From assembly GCF_007120195.1 (NCBI RefSeq), contig NZ_SKOG01000142.1, forward strand, positions 1 through 52,996: 52,996 bases of DNA, given 5' to 3'. The position numbers and the translations under genes are program-made. The notes under the pieces are model-generated. The model saw only the letters and a program-made list of their open reading frames with translations, made no database searches and was not told the DNA's origin. Source of the stretch: Aquisalimonas sp. Its GTDB lineage: Bacteria > Pseudomonadota > Gammaproteobacteria > Nitrococcales > Aquisalimonadaceae. Shown piece after piece: positions 8,113-16,407 of this stretch; the first letter of the stretch is position 1, and the number at the start of each line of letters is the position of its first letter.

Positions 8113-9291
8113 ATGACGAAGGAAGTCGTTCTCTGCGCCCCTGTGCGCACGCCCATTGGCACGTATGGCGGCAGCCTCAAAGACATGCCTGCCACTGATC
8201 TGGGCGCGATCGCCGTCGCCGAGACCCTGAAACGCGCCGGCCTCAAAGGCGATCAGATCGATACCGTGGTTCTCGGGAACGTGATCCAGGCGGGCAACCG
8301 CATGAACCCTGCCCGCCAGGCGGCCATCAACGGTGGCATTCCGGTCCAGGTTCCGGCACTGACCGTGAACCGGGTGTGCGGTTCCGGCGCCCAGGCCGTG
8401 GCTTCTGCGGCTCAGGAAATCCTGCTGGGTCATGCCAATTGCGCCGTTGCTGGTGGCCTGGAGAACATGGACCGCGCCCCCTATCTTCTGGAGAAGGCGC
8501 GCTGGGGCTATCGCATGGGCGACGCCAAGATGGTGGATTCCCTGCTCGGCGACGGCCTCAACGACGCCTTCTCCGGCAAGCATTCCGGCTGGCACACCGA
8601 GGATCTGGCCAAGGAATACAAGGTCAGCCGCGAGGACCAGGACGCCTGGGCGGCGCGGTCACAGCAGCGCTTCTCCAGGGCCCAGGCCGACGGTCTGTTC
8701 GACGCCGAAATCGTTCCCGTGGAGGTGCCCGGGCGCAAGGGGCCGACCGTCTTCGAGCGCGATGAGCACAACCGCGGCGATGCTACCGCCGAAGGCCTGG
8801 GCAAGCTTCGCCCTGCCTTCCGCGAGGACGGCACCATCACCGCCGGCAACGCTCCCGGTCTGAATACGGGTGCAGCCGCAATCGTGCTTGCGGAACGGGC
8901 GTGGGCGGAGAAGGCGGGCCTCAAGCCCATGGCGCGACTCGTCTCCTGGGGCATCGGTGCCGTGGAACCGGGCATGTTCGGCATCGGGCCGGTTCCCGCC
9001 GTCCGCCAGGCGCTGGAGCGGGCCGGCTGGAGTGTGGGCGACGTCGACCGCGTAGAGATCAACGAGGCCTTCGCCGCCATCGCGCTGGCCGTGCTGCGTG
9101 AACTGGGGCTGTCCGAGGACGTGGTCAACGTCGAGGGCGGTGCCATCGCCCACGGCCATCCCATCGGCGCCACCGGGGCCGTGCTAACGGTCAGGTTGCT
9201 GCACGCCATGGAGCGGACGGGCGAACGCCGGGGCATCGTCACGCTGTGTATCGGTGGGGGTCAGGGAATTGCGCTGGCGCTGGAGCGGTAA
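8113..9291 (+). CDS. Acetyl-CoA acetyltransferase (thiolase)
   Basis: 392 aa, the usual length. The start at 8113 (MTKEVVLCAPVRTP) matches thiolase N-termini; the open frame extends upstream to 8032 but that part is not thiolase-like. The acyl-binding C89 sits in NRVCGSGAQAV. The C-terminal HGHPIGATGA and CIGGGQG hold the catalytic His and second Cys. It condenses two acetyl-CoA or cleaves acetoacetyl-CoA (PHB synthesis, fatty acid or amino acid breakdown). It lies 104 bases after the isomerase gene, with no functional link to arsenite oxidation evident. Confidence 0.88.
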   Translation: MTKEVVLCAPVRTPIGTYGGSLKDMPATDLGAIAVAETLKRAGLKGDQIDTVVLGNVIQAGNRMNPARQAAINGGIPVQVPALTVNRVCGSGAQAVASAAQEILLGHANCAVAGGLENMDRAPYLLEKARWGYRMGDAKMVDSLLGDGLNDAFSGKHSGWHTEDLAKEYKVSREDQDAWAARSQQRFSRAQADGLFDAEIVPVEVPGRKGPTVFERDEHNRGDATAEGLGKLRPAFREDGTITAGNAPGLNTGAAAIVLAERAWAEKAGLKPMARLVSWGIGAVEPGMFGIGPVPAVRQALERAGWSVGDVDRVEINEAFAAIALAVLRELGLSEDVVNVEGGAIAHGHPIGATGAVLTVRLLHAMERTGERRGIVTLCIGGGQGIALALER

Positions 9292-9474
9292 ATCGGGGAC
9301 GTGGATCGTGGATCCTCCACCACTGCGGTGGCGGCCTGGAGCGGGCGGCCGTCGGCCCGGCGTTCGCTGGAGCGGTCCACCAGGTAATCGCTGAAATCGC
9401 GCGTCACCAGCTCCTCCATGACCTCCGCCACGCGGTTATTGGGGATGACGGGAACATCCGTCCGTTCTCGTCGA

Positions 9475-9676
9475 ATGCCTCGTAGGCCTTCGGCACCGAA
9501 CGCCTGGAGAATCCTTTGGCCTCTTTGTCTTCCCCGGAAGGCTCGCCGGGCCGCTCGCCAGTTGGTCCTGTGATCCCGCGCGGGGGCGGCCATCCGCCTG
9601 CCGGCGCCCGTCTTGGGGGTGGAATCGCCGAACACTTGAGATAGGTCAATACACCGAAAGAGGTAGCCGGTACCCT
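9475..9676. repeat. Diverged ~200-bp repeat, copy B
   Basis: Partner of 64-274, same orientation, ending in the same order: CCCGCGCGGGGGC, GCCATCCGCC, FNR-type box, ACACCGAA, GAGGTAG, TACxCT. Both copies end just before a plus-strand gene. The preserved box and spacing suggest the promoter end is the part under selection. Confidence 0.7.
9636..9649 (+). promoter_or_regulatory. FNR/Anr-type box upstream of the Rrf2 gene
   Basis: TTGAG-ATAG-GTCAA, two bases from the FNR consensus. A TACCCT hexamer at 9671-9676 is at the same distance as in copy A, so a class II start near 9684 is predicted, about 27 bases before the ATG at 9711. Confidence 0.55.
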
Positions 9677-9710
9677 GTCAGGGCAACCATGCAGTGACCC
9701 CGGAGGCACC

Positions 9711-10151
9711 ATGCGTGTGACACGGCACACCGACTACGCGTTTCAAGCACTCATCTATATGGGGATGACGCCGGATGAGCAACTCTCCACCATCGGTCGA
9801 ATTGCGGAGAAGTACGACATCTCCCGCAACCATCTGATGAAGGTGGTGCAGAAGCTCGTCCAGCACGGCTACGTGCATTCCGTACGCGGCAGGCTCGGAG
9901 GTGTGCGGCTTGCGGTCTCCCCCCGGGATATTCGCCTGGGCGAGGTGGCGCGCGTCACCGAAGCCCAGGGGTATTTTATTGAGTGCCGGGAAGACACGGC
10001 CGGTCGGCCTGTCCCGCTGCGGCACGCAATGAGCGAGGCCATGGAGGCGTTTTTCACCGCGTTGGATCGGTACACCCTGCACGACCTGCTCGGTTACCCG
10101 GAACGCCTGAGGGTGGTGCGCCACATGCAACGACTGCCGCAGCGGGTATGA
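9711..10151 (+). CDS. Rrf2-family transcriptional regulator (NsrR-like, FeS ligands mostly lost)
   Basis: 146 aa, preceded by a GGAGG-type ribosome site. The start MRVTRHTDYAFQALIYM and the winged-helix segment ISRNHLMKVVQKLVQHGYVHSVRG RLGG-type wing (residues 37-64) are typical of NsrR. NsrR normally holds an iron-sulfur cluster with three cysteines in the 91-102 region; here only C92 remains and the other two positions are not cysteine. It may sense something else, or no longer bind a cluster. It is probably controlled by the adjacent FNR-type box and could regulate the arx-type unit, but no target site was identified. Confidence 0.8.
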   Translation: MRVTRHTDYAFQALIYMGMTPDEQLSTIGRIAEKYDISRNHLMKVVQKLVQHGYVHSVRGRLGGVRLAVSPRDIRLGEVARVTEAQGYFIECREDTAGRPVPLRHAMSEAMEAFFTALDRYTLHDLLGYPERLRVVRHMQRLPQRV

Positions 10152-10282
10152 CGTCTTGATAAGGACACTAGTCGGACTGACGCTATTCATTGCGCGCATC
10201 ACTCACGCACGAGCCGAGCCGCTAGCTGGCATCCTTTAGCTCCCGCGACGATTGACATTTCCGCACGCGGTGCAAGGCATGG

Positions 10283-10492
10283 TCATCCGCTTCGTTTGTG
10301 GCGGTCCATCTGCGCGGCATGCTTGGCCTTGCTCACGCTGTCGAGAGCCGGCCCCACCTGCTCCCAGCAACGGTACAACTGCGCACGCACATGCGGGTAG
10401 TGCGTGACGAAGATCCAATAGGGCCCACTGACGAGCCAGTGCTGTCCGTGCTGTTCCCAGGCGTCATCGTTGGTGCGCGCATACGAATTCAT
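10283..10492 (-). CDS. Small unknown protein, 69 aa
   Basis: The frame is open further upstream, but an ATG at 10492 has GGAGG five bases before it, giving MNSYARTNDDAWEQHGQHWLV and a Trp/His/Tyr-rich body (SGPYWIFVTHYPHVRAQLY) with a basic tail. No signal peptide or membrane segment. I do not recognise the family. A perfect 12-base palindrome lies about 60 bases upstream and may control it. Alternative: non-coding. Confidence 0.45.
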   Translation of the reverse strand: MNSYARTNDDAWEQHGQHWLVSGPYWIFVTHYPHVRAQLYRCWEQVGPALDSVSKAKHAAQMDRHKRSG

Positions 10493-10550
10493 GGCATCCT
10501 CCGGGGCGCTTGGCCGAGCATCGCGCCCGCCTGCGATCGGAAAAATTAAC

Positions 10551-10562
10551 ACGTTATAACGT
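10551..10562. promoter_or_regulatory. Perfect palindrome ACGTTATAACGT, candidate operator
   Basis: A 12-base perfect palindrome in a short AT-rich patch (AAAAATTAAC before, AGCATATAA after) inside otherwise GC-rich DNA. It lies upstream of the minus-strand small gene (start 10492) and overlaps TATAAC/TTAAT text that could be a -10. A repressor site is plausible; the regulator is unknown. Confidence 0.4.
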
Positions 10563-10792
10563 AGCATATAAGACGGCTGAGACACAGCCGCACGCTGCCG
10601 CCGATACAGTTCCCATTGCCACAGCCGCACCAGCGCCTATGCCCTGTCAGCCTCTCGCGTTCGCGAGTCGGCTGGCGCACGCCCCTGAGGCGTGATCCGG
10701 TCGCTGCCGCTGAACCAGGCTAGTCCGGCGGCAGGGCCTGTCATACAGTATGGGCAGTTGGTCGATCCGTAGCAGATTGTGGGAGCCCGCTT

Positions 10793-11599
10793 ATGGCGCA
10801 ATGGCATTTCGACGCTGAAACGGCGGTGACAGCCATCGGCCCCGGGCGCTGGAGCACGCGACTGAGCCCCGCGTGGAACATCGGGGACAACCCCAATGGT
10901 GGCTATGCAGCGGCCGCCGCCCTGCGCGCCGCGTGCCGGGTGACGGAGCAGCCGGATCCGGTATCGGTGACCACGCACTACCTGCGGCCCGCGGTGGCCG
11001 ATCGGGACGCCGAGATCGTGACCGAGTTGGTGCGTAAGGGGCGACGCGCGGTCAATGTCACTGCGTCGCTGCACCAGGACGGCAAGGAACGGCTTCGCAT
11101 GATAGCCGCTGTCGCGGATCTGGAGCGCGCTGCGCCAGACACCGGCCAGCCCGCTCTGAGTCCGCCCATGGTGGAGTTGCCGGCCCCCGAGCACTGCGTT
11201 CCCCGGGACACGCTGGGCCAGGGCGTGGAGCTGGCGATCACCTCCCGGGTGGACGTACGCATCGCACCGGCGCTGGCCGAACCAGGGGCGTCCGATCGCG
11301 CTGAAATGGCCGGTTGGGTGCGCTTTGCCGACGGCCGCCCGGTGGACTCGGCCGCCCTCGTTTTGTTCGCCGATGCCTTCCCGCCGTCGCTCTACAGCCT
11401 GCTGGGCGCGGTGGGCTGGGTGCCCACGCTGGAGCTCACCGTGCATGTCCGCCGACGGCCGGCGCCGGGCTGGATCGCGACACGTTTTCGCACCAGCGAC
11501 CTGGCCGGTGGCATGATGGTGGAGGACGGCGAGCTGTGGGACGAGACCGGTGTTCTGGTGGCGCGCTCCCGGCAGCTGGCGCTGCTGCTCACGGAATAG
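10793..11599 (+). CDS. Thioesterase-family protein (acyl-CoA thioesterase-like, double hot-dog)
   Basis: 268 aa. The segments WNIGDNPNGGYAAAAALRAA (about 23-42) and VSVTTHYLRPA (about 57-67) are typical of the first hot-dog domain of TesB-like and actinobacterial 4HBT_3 proteins. The C-terminal half has VPTLELTVHVRRRPAPGWI and ARSRQLALLL, the second domain. These enzymes hydrolyse acyl-CoA esters; the substrate cannot be told. It stands alone, with about 300 bases upstream and no clear operon partner. Confidence 0.7.
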   Translation: MAQWHFDAETAVTAIGPGRWSTRLSPAWNIGDNPNGGYAAAAALRAACRVTEQPDPVSVTTHYLRPAVADRDAEIVTELVRKGRRAVNVTASLHQDGKERLRMIAAVADLERAAPDTGQPALSPPMVELPAPEHCVPRDTLGQGVELAITSRVDVRIAPALAEPGASDRAEMAGWVRFADGRPVDSAALVLFADAFPPSLYSLLGAVGWVPTLELTVHVRRRPAPGWIATRFRTSDLAGGMMVEDGELWDETGVLVARSRQLALLLTE

Positions 11600-12062
11600 C
11601 TCGCCTTCGCAGTGCTGGCTGACTCGCGGCGGGCGCGTAGCTGTGCGGCCTGCCGTTCGGTCGCCGTCAGATCCAGGTCGCCGCGAATGACCAGGGTTGG
11701 GACGCGGATCTCTGAAGCATCATTTATTGGGCGCGCATTGAAGAGCTCCCGAACGCGCGCGCGCACGCCATGGGGTGCCTTGATGCAGCGGCGGGCCGTG
11801 CCTCGTCGCGCAGCGATCGGGCCGCCGGAGGTCGCCACCGCGGGCCCTTTGCCTGCCACCGTCGGCGATGTCGCCCTCGGCGGCTGCCTGCGTGGGGCTC
11901 TCGACAGCGCCGTGTCTGATGGTATGACGCGAAGGCCAAGCGTCAAAGGTGAACGCGCCTGCCAGACCCGATACCAGCCCCCGCTGGTGGTGATATGCGA
12001 CGGCGCGGGGCTTGTTGCTGTAGGCTCGCCTTTTTCACCAGTTTTGCCAGGACCGGGGCTCG
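11600..12062. other. Gene-poor region with a hydrolase relic
   Basis: Between the thioesterase and the MFS gene. The only recognisable content is the minus-strand alpha/beta hydrolase remnant; the remainder reads as degraded sequence with no start, ribosome site or conserved frame that I can support. Confidence 0.5.
11617..11766 (-). pseudogene. Alpha/beta hydrolase C-terminal fragment
   Basis: A stretch of about 50 residues reads RVRELFNARPINDASEIRVP then TLVIRGDLDLTATERQAAQL. The pattern I-x-VPTLVIRGDxD is the strand carrying the catalytic Asp region in alpha/beta hydrolases. Residues before it are Arg/Pro-rich noise, and the C-terminal catalytic His region is not found. It is most likely the remnant of a deleted hydrolase gene. 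Confidence 0.45.
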
Positions 12063-13397
12063 ATGCTTCACACGTTGTCCCTGCTCTCCTCCCTGCTGAT
12101 TGCGGTCAGCTTTCTGCTGCTCGGCGCTGGACTGTTCAATACTTTTATCGGGCTGCGCGCGTCGGTGGAGGGCTTCCCCCGCGAGCTGATCGGCCTGATG
12201 ATGTCCGGCTACTACGCCGGCTTCGTCGCGGGCGCGCTCGCCTGCGGGCGGCTGATCAACCGCGTCGGCCATATTCGCGCATTCGCCGCGTTCTGCGCGG
12301 TGAGCACGGTCGCGGTCCTCTTGTTTGCGTTCAACAGGGAGCCGTGGTTCTGGTTGTTCCTGCGCGCCGTAATCGGTTTCAACATGGCTGGTGCGTTCAT
12401 CGCCATCGAGAGCTGGCTTAACACCGCCGCCACCCCGCGCAATCGGGCGACGCTAATGGCCGTGTACATGGTTGTCAGTTACCTCGCCCTCGGCGGCGGC
12501 CAGCTGCTGCTGAACACCGGTGAGGTGCATGGCGACAGCCTGTTCATGCTCTCGGCGCTGCTGCTGTGCTTTGCGTTGGTGCCGGTGGCCGTGACCCGGA
12601 GGCGCCACCCGGCGCCTGTGGAATCGCCCACCTTCGGCCCCCTGAGGCTCATCAAGGTCTCGCCGCTGGCGGTGGCCGGTTGCTTCTGCGCAGGGCTCTC
12701 GGCGGGTGCGATTTACGGCATGGGTCCAGTGTACGGTCGCGAACTCGGCATGTCGGTCCCGGAAATCGCGCGGTTCATGGCAGTGTTCGTGGTCAGTGGG
12801 TTGATCCTGCAGTACCCCGTTGGCCGGATCTCTGACCGCGTGGACCGGCGCAAGGTGTTGCTGTGGGTCGTGGGTGCGGCCATGATCGCCAGTCTGGCGA
12901 TGATTGCCCTGATGCAGTACTACACCGTTGTCGAGGACCTCCCAGAGGCGATAGCCGACGTCGAGCTCTGGGCGCAGCATCCCCAGGAAGTGCTCGCGCT
13001 GGCGGCGCTGTACGGCGGGCTCGCGTTCACCATCTACCCGCTCAGCGTGGCCTACGCCAACGACTTGATCGAGGCCTCCGAGATGGTCCAGGCCAGTGGC
13101 GGCATGCTGCTAACCTTTGGCGCGGGGGCGGCCGTCGGTCCGCTGCTGGCGGCGGCCGTGATGCGCCCGATCGGCCCCGACGGCCTGTTCGTGTTCACCG
13201 CGTTGACTGCCGCGGGGCTGGGTGCATTGACACTGTACGGCCTGTGGGTGCGGCCCCATCCGCCGACGGAGTTCAAGCACAGCTTCGTAGCTGCGCCGGA
13301 AATAACGGCGACGCCAATGGACCCGCGCGCCGACGAGGCGATGCACAACACGCCAGCCGAGCCGTCGCAGGCCTCGCCGCGCTCGGAGGCTGAATAA
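12063..13397 (+). CDS. MFS transporter, YcaD-like
   Basis: 444 aa with about twelve membrane segments in two halves. Visible family features are GLRASVEGFPRELIGLMMSGYYAGF in loop one, RLINRVGHIRAFA after segment two (the MFS loop 2-3 motif), ESWLNTAATPRNRA, typical of the YcaD group, and GRISDRVDRRKVLLW in the second half. The substrate is unknown for the group. About 55 C-terminal residues are polar and likely cytoplasmic. The gene appears monocistronic. Confidence 0.8.
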   Translation: MLHTLSLLSSLLIAVSFLLLGAGLFNTFIGLRASVEGFPRELIGLMMSGYYAGFVAGALACGRLINRVGHIRAFAAFCAVSTVAVLLFAFNREPWFWLFLRAVIGFNMAGAFIAIESWLNTAATPRNRATLMAVYMVVSYLALGGGQLLLNTGEVHGDSLFMLSALLLCFALVPVAVTRRRHPAPVESPTFGPLRLIKVSPLAVAGCFCAGLSAGAIYGMGPVYGRELGMSVPEIARFMAVFVVSGLILQYPVGRISDRVDRRKVLLWVVGAAMIASLAMIALMQYYTVVEDLPEAIADVELWAQHPQEVLALAALYGGLAFTIYPLSVAYANDLIEASEMVQASGGMLLTFGAGAAVGPLLAAAVMRPIGPDGLFVFTALTAAGLGALTLYGLWVRPHPPTEFKHSFVAAPEITATPMDPRADEAMHNTPAEPSQASPRSEAE

Positions 13398-13953
13398 CGT
13401 GGGGGCAGCCCATCACCATCATCCCCGAACAGGCGATCGGCGACGCAGCAGGCGGCTTGCAGCTGGCCGCACCCGCATCCGACGACGATGACCCCGAGGG
13501 CGATGGCAAGGGAGAAGTGTCGCCGGGGCGCCCGGGCCGCCATCCTGCCGGCCAGTCATTGCGATTCTGCAGGTCACGGTAGGCGCAGGCACGCTCCATC
13601 ATCCACGCCCTTGTGCTTTCGTATGCCTCTATTCATGACATCACTTCACCATGCGATGCAACGTGCGCAATAACAAAACACCATGCCGGGGCTGACAGGC
13701 CGAGCTACACTATGACGGGTATGCAACTTCCGCTACCGCATTCACTGACATTTGCTACCATTTGCTGCCCCTGAGCCTGTTGTCGCTTGACGCCAAGTCT
13801 CAGTCGTGGAGTATGCGCAACGGAGACTTGGCGGCACGGGTCCATTGCATCGTCCGGGTAGGGTTGGGCGGATTCGCTGTAACGCTGATTTGCAACGTCG
13901 CTCGAGAGGGCAGATATACCAACGCAAGAATTGAGGAACGGAGGAAGTTAGCG
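13398..13953. other. Long leader before the outer-membrane protein gene
   Basis: About 555 bases without a supportable gene. It holds a direct repeat of ATTTGCT around 13750-13766 and a perfect 11-base inverted repeat (13791-13833). No clear sigma-70 promoter was picked out. Confidence 0.5.
13791..13833. repeat. Perfect inverted repeat, 11-base arms
   Basis: CGCCAAGTCTC at 13791-13801 and its exact complement GAGACTTGGCG at 13823-13833, with 21 bases between. No T tract follows. It lies about 120 bases upstream of the outer-membrane protein start, so it could be an operator pair or an mRNA leader hairpin. Confidence 0.5.
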
Positions 13954-14520
13954 ATGAAAAAAAGCACTTTGTCTTTGGCACTTGCCGGTCTGATGACACC
14001 CGGGATATTGAGCGCGCAGTATCTCGATTACACCTGGATACAGGGCGGTGTCGCCTTCTATCCGAGCTTCGGCAACGGCGTGGGCGGTGGCAGCCAGGAT
14101 TTCGCCGGCGTCGATACTGCCGCGAACTTCGCCATTACCGAAGAGGTTTTCTTACTCGGGGGGGTTTCGTTTCTGACCGACGATATCGACTTCACCACCA
14201 TCCATGTCGGCGGTGCCTACCGCCTCCCGCTTGATCCGCGCACGGATCTCTGGGGTGGCCTGAGCCTCGAATATCAGGAATTCAGCAACGACGATAGTGT
14301 GGACGATATCAGCATCGCGTTCCGTGGCGGCTTGCGCCACCGCCTCAGCGAAGAGTGGGAGGTCGGTGGGCAGCTGCGGGTGGTCACCGGGGATTTCGAC
14401 TATGTCGGTGTGCGCGGCACGGCGCGGTATTTCTTCCGCGAGGGCGTCGCCGTGCTGGGCGAGCTGGATATCCTGGATGGCAACCTCGGGGTGATTGCCG
14501 GCGGCACGATCACCTTCTAA
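13954..14520 (+). CDS. Outer-membrane beta-barrel protein (small, OmpW/OmpA-barrel-like)
   Basis: 188 aa. The start at 13954 has CGGAGGAAG upstream and gives MKKSTLSLALAGLMTPGILSAQ, a clean signal peptide. The rest alternates polar and hydrophobic residues in short strands (FAITEEVFLLGGVSF, TTIHVGGAYRLPL, GGLRHRLSEEWEVGGQLRV) and ends in ...GGTITF, a terminal Phe typical for barrels inserted by BamA. About eight strands fit the length. Function unknown. Confidence 0.7.
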   Translation: MKKSTLSLALAGLMTPGILSAQYLDYTWIQGGVAFYPSFGNGVGGGSQDFAGVDTAANFAITEEVFLLGGVSFLTDDIDFTTIHVGGAYRLPLDPRTDLWGGLSLEYQEFSNDDSVDDISIAFRGGLRHRLSEEWEVGGQLRVVTGDFDYVGVRGTARYFFREGVAVLGELDILDGNLGVIAGGTITF

Positions 14521-14529
14521 AGCACCGCT

Positions 14530-14564
14530 GCTGCCCTCGGCCAGGCCTGCTGTGCCGAGGCAGC
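14530..14564. terminator. Hairpin between convergent genes
   Basis: GCTGCCCTCGGC (14530-14541) pairs with GCCGAGGCAGC (14554-14564), with one bulge and a 12-base loop. It lies just after the barrel gene stop and before the end of convergent betA. There is no T tract, so intrinsic termination is doubtful. Confidence 0.35.
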
Positions 14565-14628
14565 GATTGCGGTCGGGTCCGGGTGATCCCGGGCCGGACT
14601 ACTACGAGTCTGCCGCAGTCACGCGGCG

Positions 14629-16320
14629 TCAGCGCACGTCCCGGTCCGGTTCGCCTTCCCGCTGGCGTACCTGCCAATGCTTCGCTGTATACCACGGCCG
14701 GTCGGCGACTAGCGGCGGCGCGCCCCGCACGGCATCCGCCAACTTCTCCGCCATCATGATCGTGGGGGCGTTCAGGTTGCCACTGACGATGCGCGGCATG
14801 ATGGACGCATCCACCACCCGCAGCCCTTCGACGCCGTGCACCCGGCCCTGGCCGTCCACCACGGCTTCCGGATTGCGTGCCACACCCATGGCGCACGTGC
14901 ATGCCGGGTGATACGCGCTCTCCCCGTGCTGACGGACGAAGGCGTCCAGGTGAGTATCGGAGGTGAGCGCCGCGCCGGGTGCGAGTTGCTCTGCCCGGAA
15001 CGCGTCCATGGGCGCCTGGGCCATAATCTCCCGCGTGAGCCGGATGGCCCGGCGCATGTCGTCGCGGTCCTCTGGCATGGCCATGTAGTTGAACAGGATG
15101 CGTGGCGCTGCGTGCGGCTCGGCGCTGCGCAGTGTCACTGAGCCACGGCTCGCCGGGCGCATGGGGCCTACGTGGGCCTGGAAGCCGTGGCGCTGTTGGA
15201 TGCTCTTGCCGTCGTAGCTCACCGCCATGGGCAGGAAGTGGTATTGCAGGTTGGGGTGCTCCACGCCGGCATCGCTGCGGATGAATCCACCGGACTCGAA
15301 ATGGTTGGTGGCGCCGAGCCCGGTGCGCCGCAGCAGCCACTGGGCACCGATCATCACCTTGTTCCAGGGCTTGAGGGCGCTGTAGAGCGTAATGGGCTGC
15401 TTGCAGGCGTACTGCACGTAGATCTCCAGGTGGTCCTGCAGGTTCCGGCCCACGCCGGCGCGGTCAGTGACCACGCCGATGCCGTGCGCGCGCAGGTGCT
15501 CCGCCGGGCCGATCCCCGAGAGCATGAGAAGCTGCGGCGAGTTAATGGCGCCGGCGCACAACAGCACCTCGCCCTCGGCGTGGATGTTCGCGCTCCGACC
15601 GCCCTGCTCCACCTCCACGCCGATGGCTCGCGCCCCGGCCATGAGGATGCGGCGCGCGAAGCTGCGCGTGCGGACGGTGAGATTGGGCCGCCCCATCACC
15701 GGGCGCAGGTAGGCCGTGGCTGTGCTCCAGCGCCAGCCGTCCTTGGTGGTGCGGAACATGGGGCCGAAGCCCTCCTGCTGGTAGGCGTTCATGTCTTCGG
15801 TATGCGGATAGCCTGCCGCGATGGCGGCTTCCACGAACGCGTGGTCGAGCGGGTTGCGCATCTCGCCGGTGGTGACGTGCAGCGGGCCGCCGGCGCCGTG
15901 ATAGGCGTTCTCGCCCTGGTCAAAGTCCTCCGCCTTGCGGAAATAGGCCAGGCAGTGCCTGTAACGCCACTCCTCCAGGCCGAACTCCCGGGCCCAGCGC
16001 TCGTAGTCCAGGGCGTGGCCGCGTACGTAGGCCATGCCGTTGATTGAGCTGGAGCCGCCCAGTACGCGCCCGCGGGGGCAGTACATGGCACGGTGATCCA
16101 TGTGGGGGTCCGGCTCGCTGTGGTAACACCAGTTGTACTTGTCGTTCGCCAGCGGGTAGGCGAACGCCGCAGGCATGTGGATAAACAGGCTCCGGTCCAT
16201 GGGCCCTGCCTCGATCAGCAGCACGGAGACATCCGCATCCTCGGTGAGGCGGTTTGCCAGCACGGCGCCGGCGGAGCCGGCACCGACGATAATGTAGTGG
16301 AAACGCTCCTGGTTCGGCAT
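14629..16320 (-). CDS. betA: Choline dehydrogenase (GMC flavoprotein)
   Basis: 563 aa. The start at 16320 is chosen for the GGAG seven bases upstream and the match of MPNQERFHYIIVGAGSAG to BetA N-termini. The FAD-binding GAGSAG is at residues 12-17, and GMC signature one (GRVLGGSSSINGM) is near residues 85-97. Signature two is GAINSPQLLMLSGIGP, and the active-site YHPACTCAMG and NLNAPTIMMAEK lie near the C-terminus. It oxidises choline to betaine aldehyde (and on to betaine) at the membrane. It follows betB by 87 bases on the same strand and supports osmoprotectant synthesis, which fits a salt-tolerant host. Confidence 0.9.
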   Translation of the reverse strand: MPNQERFHYIIVGAGSAGAVLANRLTEDADVSVLLIEAGPMDRSLFIHMPAAFAYPLANDKYNWCYHSEPDPHMDHRAMYCPRGRVLGGSSSINGMAYVRGHALDYERWAREFGLEEWRYRHCLAYFRKAEDFDQGENAYHGAGGPLHVTTGEMRNPLDHAFVEAAIAAGYPHTEDMNAYQQEGFGPMFRTTKDGWRWSTATAYLRPVMGRPNLTVRTRSFARRILMAGARAIGVEVEQGGRSANIHAEGEVLLCAGAINSPQLLMLSGIGPAEHLRAHGIGVVTDRAGVGRNLQDHLEIYVQYACKQPITLYSALKPWNKVMIGAQWLLRRTGLGATNHFESGGFIRSDAGVEHPNLQYHFLPMAVSYDGKSIQQRHGFQAHVGPMRPASRGSVTLRSAEPHAAPRILFNYMAMPEDRDDMRRAIRLTREIMAQAPMDAFRAEQLAPGAALTSDTHLDAFVRQHGESAYHPACTCAMGVARNPEAVVDGQGRVHGVEGLRVVDASIMPRIVSGNLNAPTIMMAEKLADAVRGAPPLVADRPWYTAKHWQVRQREGEPDRDVR

Positions 16321-16407
16321 AGGGGCTCCGCTGCGGTCATGATGCACGCTGGATGCACGGGCACGCCATCGGACCGACTCGCACGGCGCGTCGCGACCGG
16401 CGCTGCT

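Larger units (their letters stand above)
9292..9710. other. Intergenic region with repeat copy B
   Basis: About 420 bases between the thiolase and the Rrf2 gene. It contains repeat copy B and an FNR-type box. A minus-strand frame (9261-9635, GTG start) includes VAEVMEELVTRDFSDYL, and an overlapping minus frame has AYEAFDENGRMF, which resembles DYEGFNEHSG in copy A. This looks like the remains of a frameshifted gene that I cannot identify. Confidence 0.5.
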
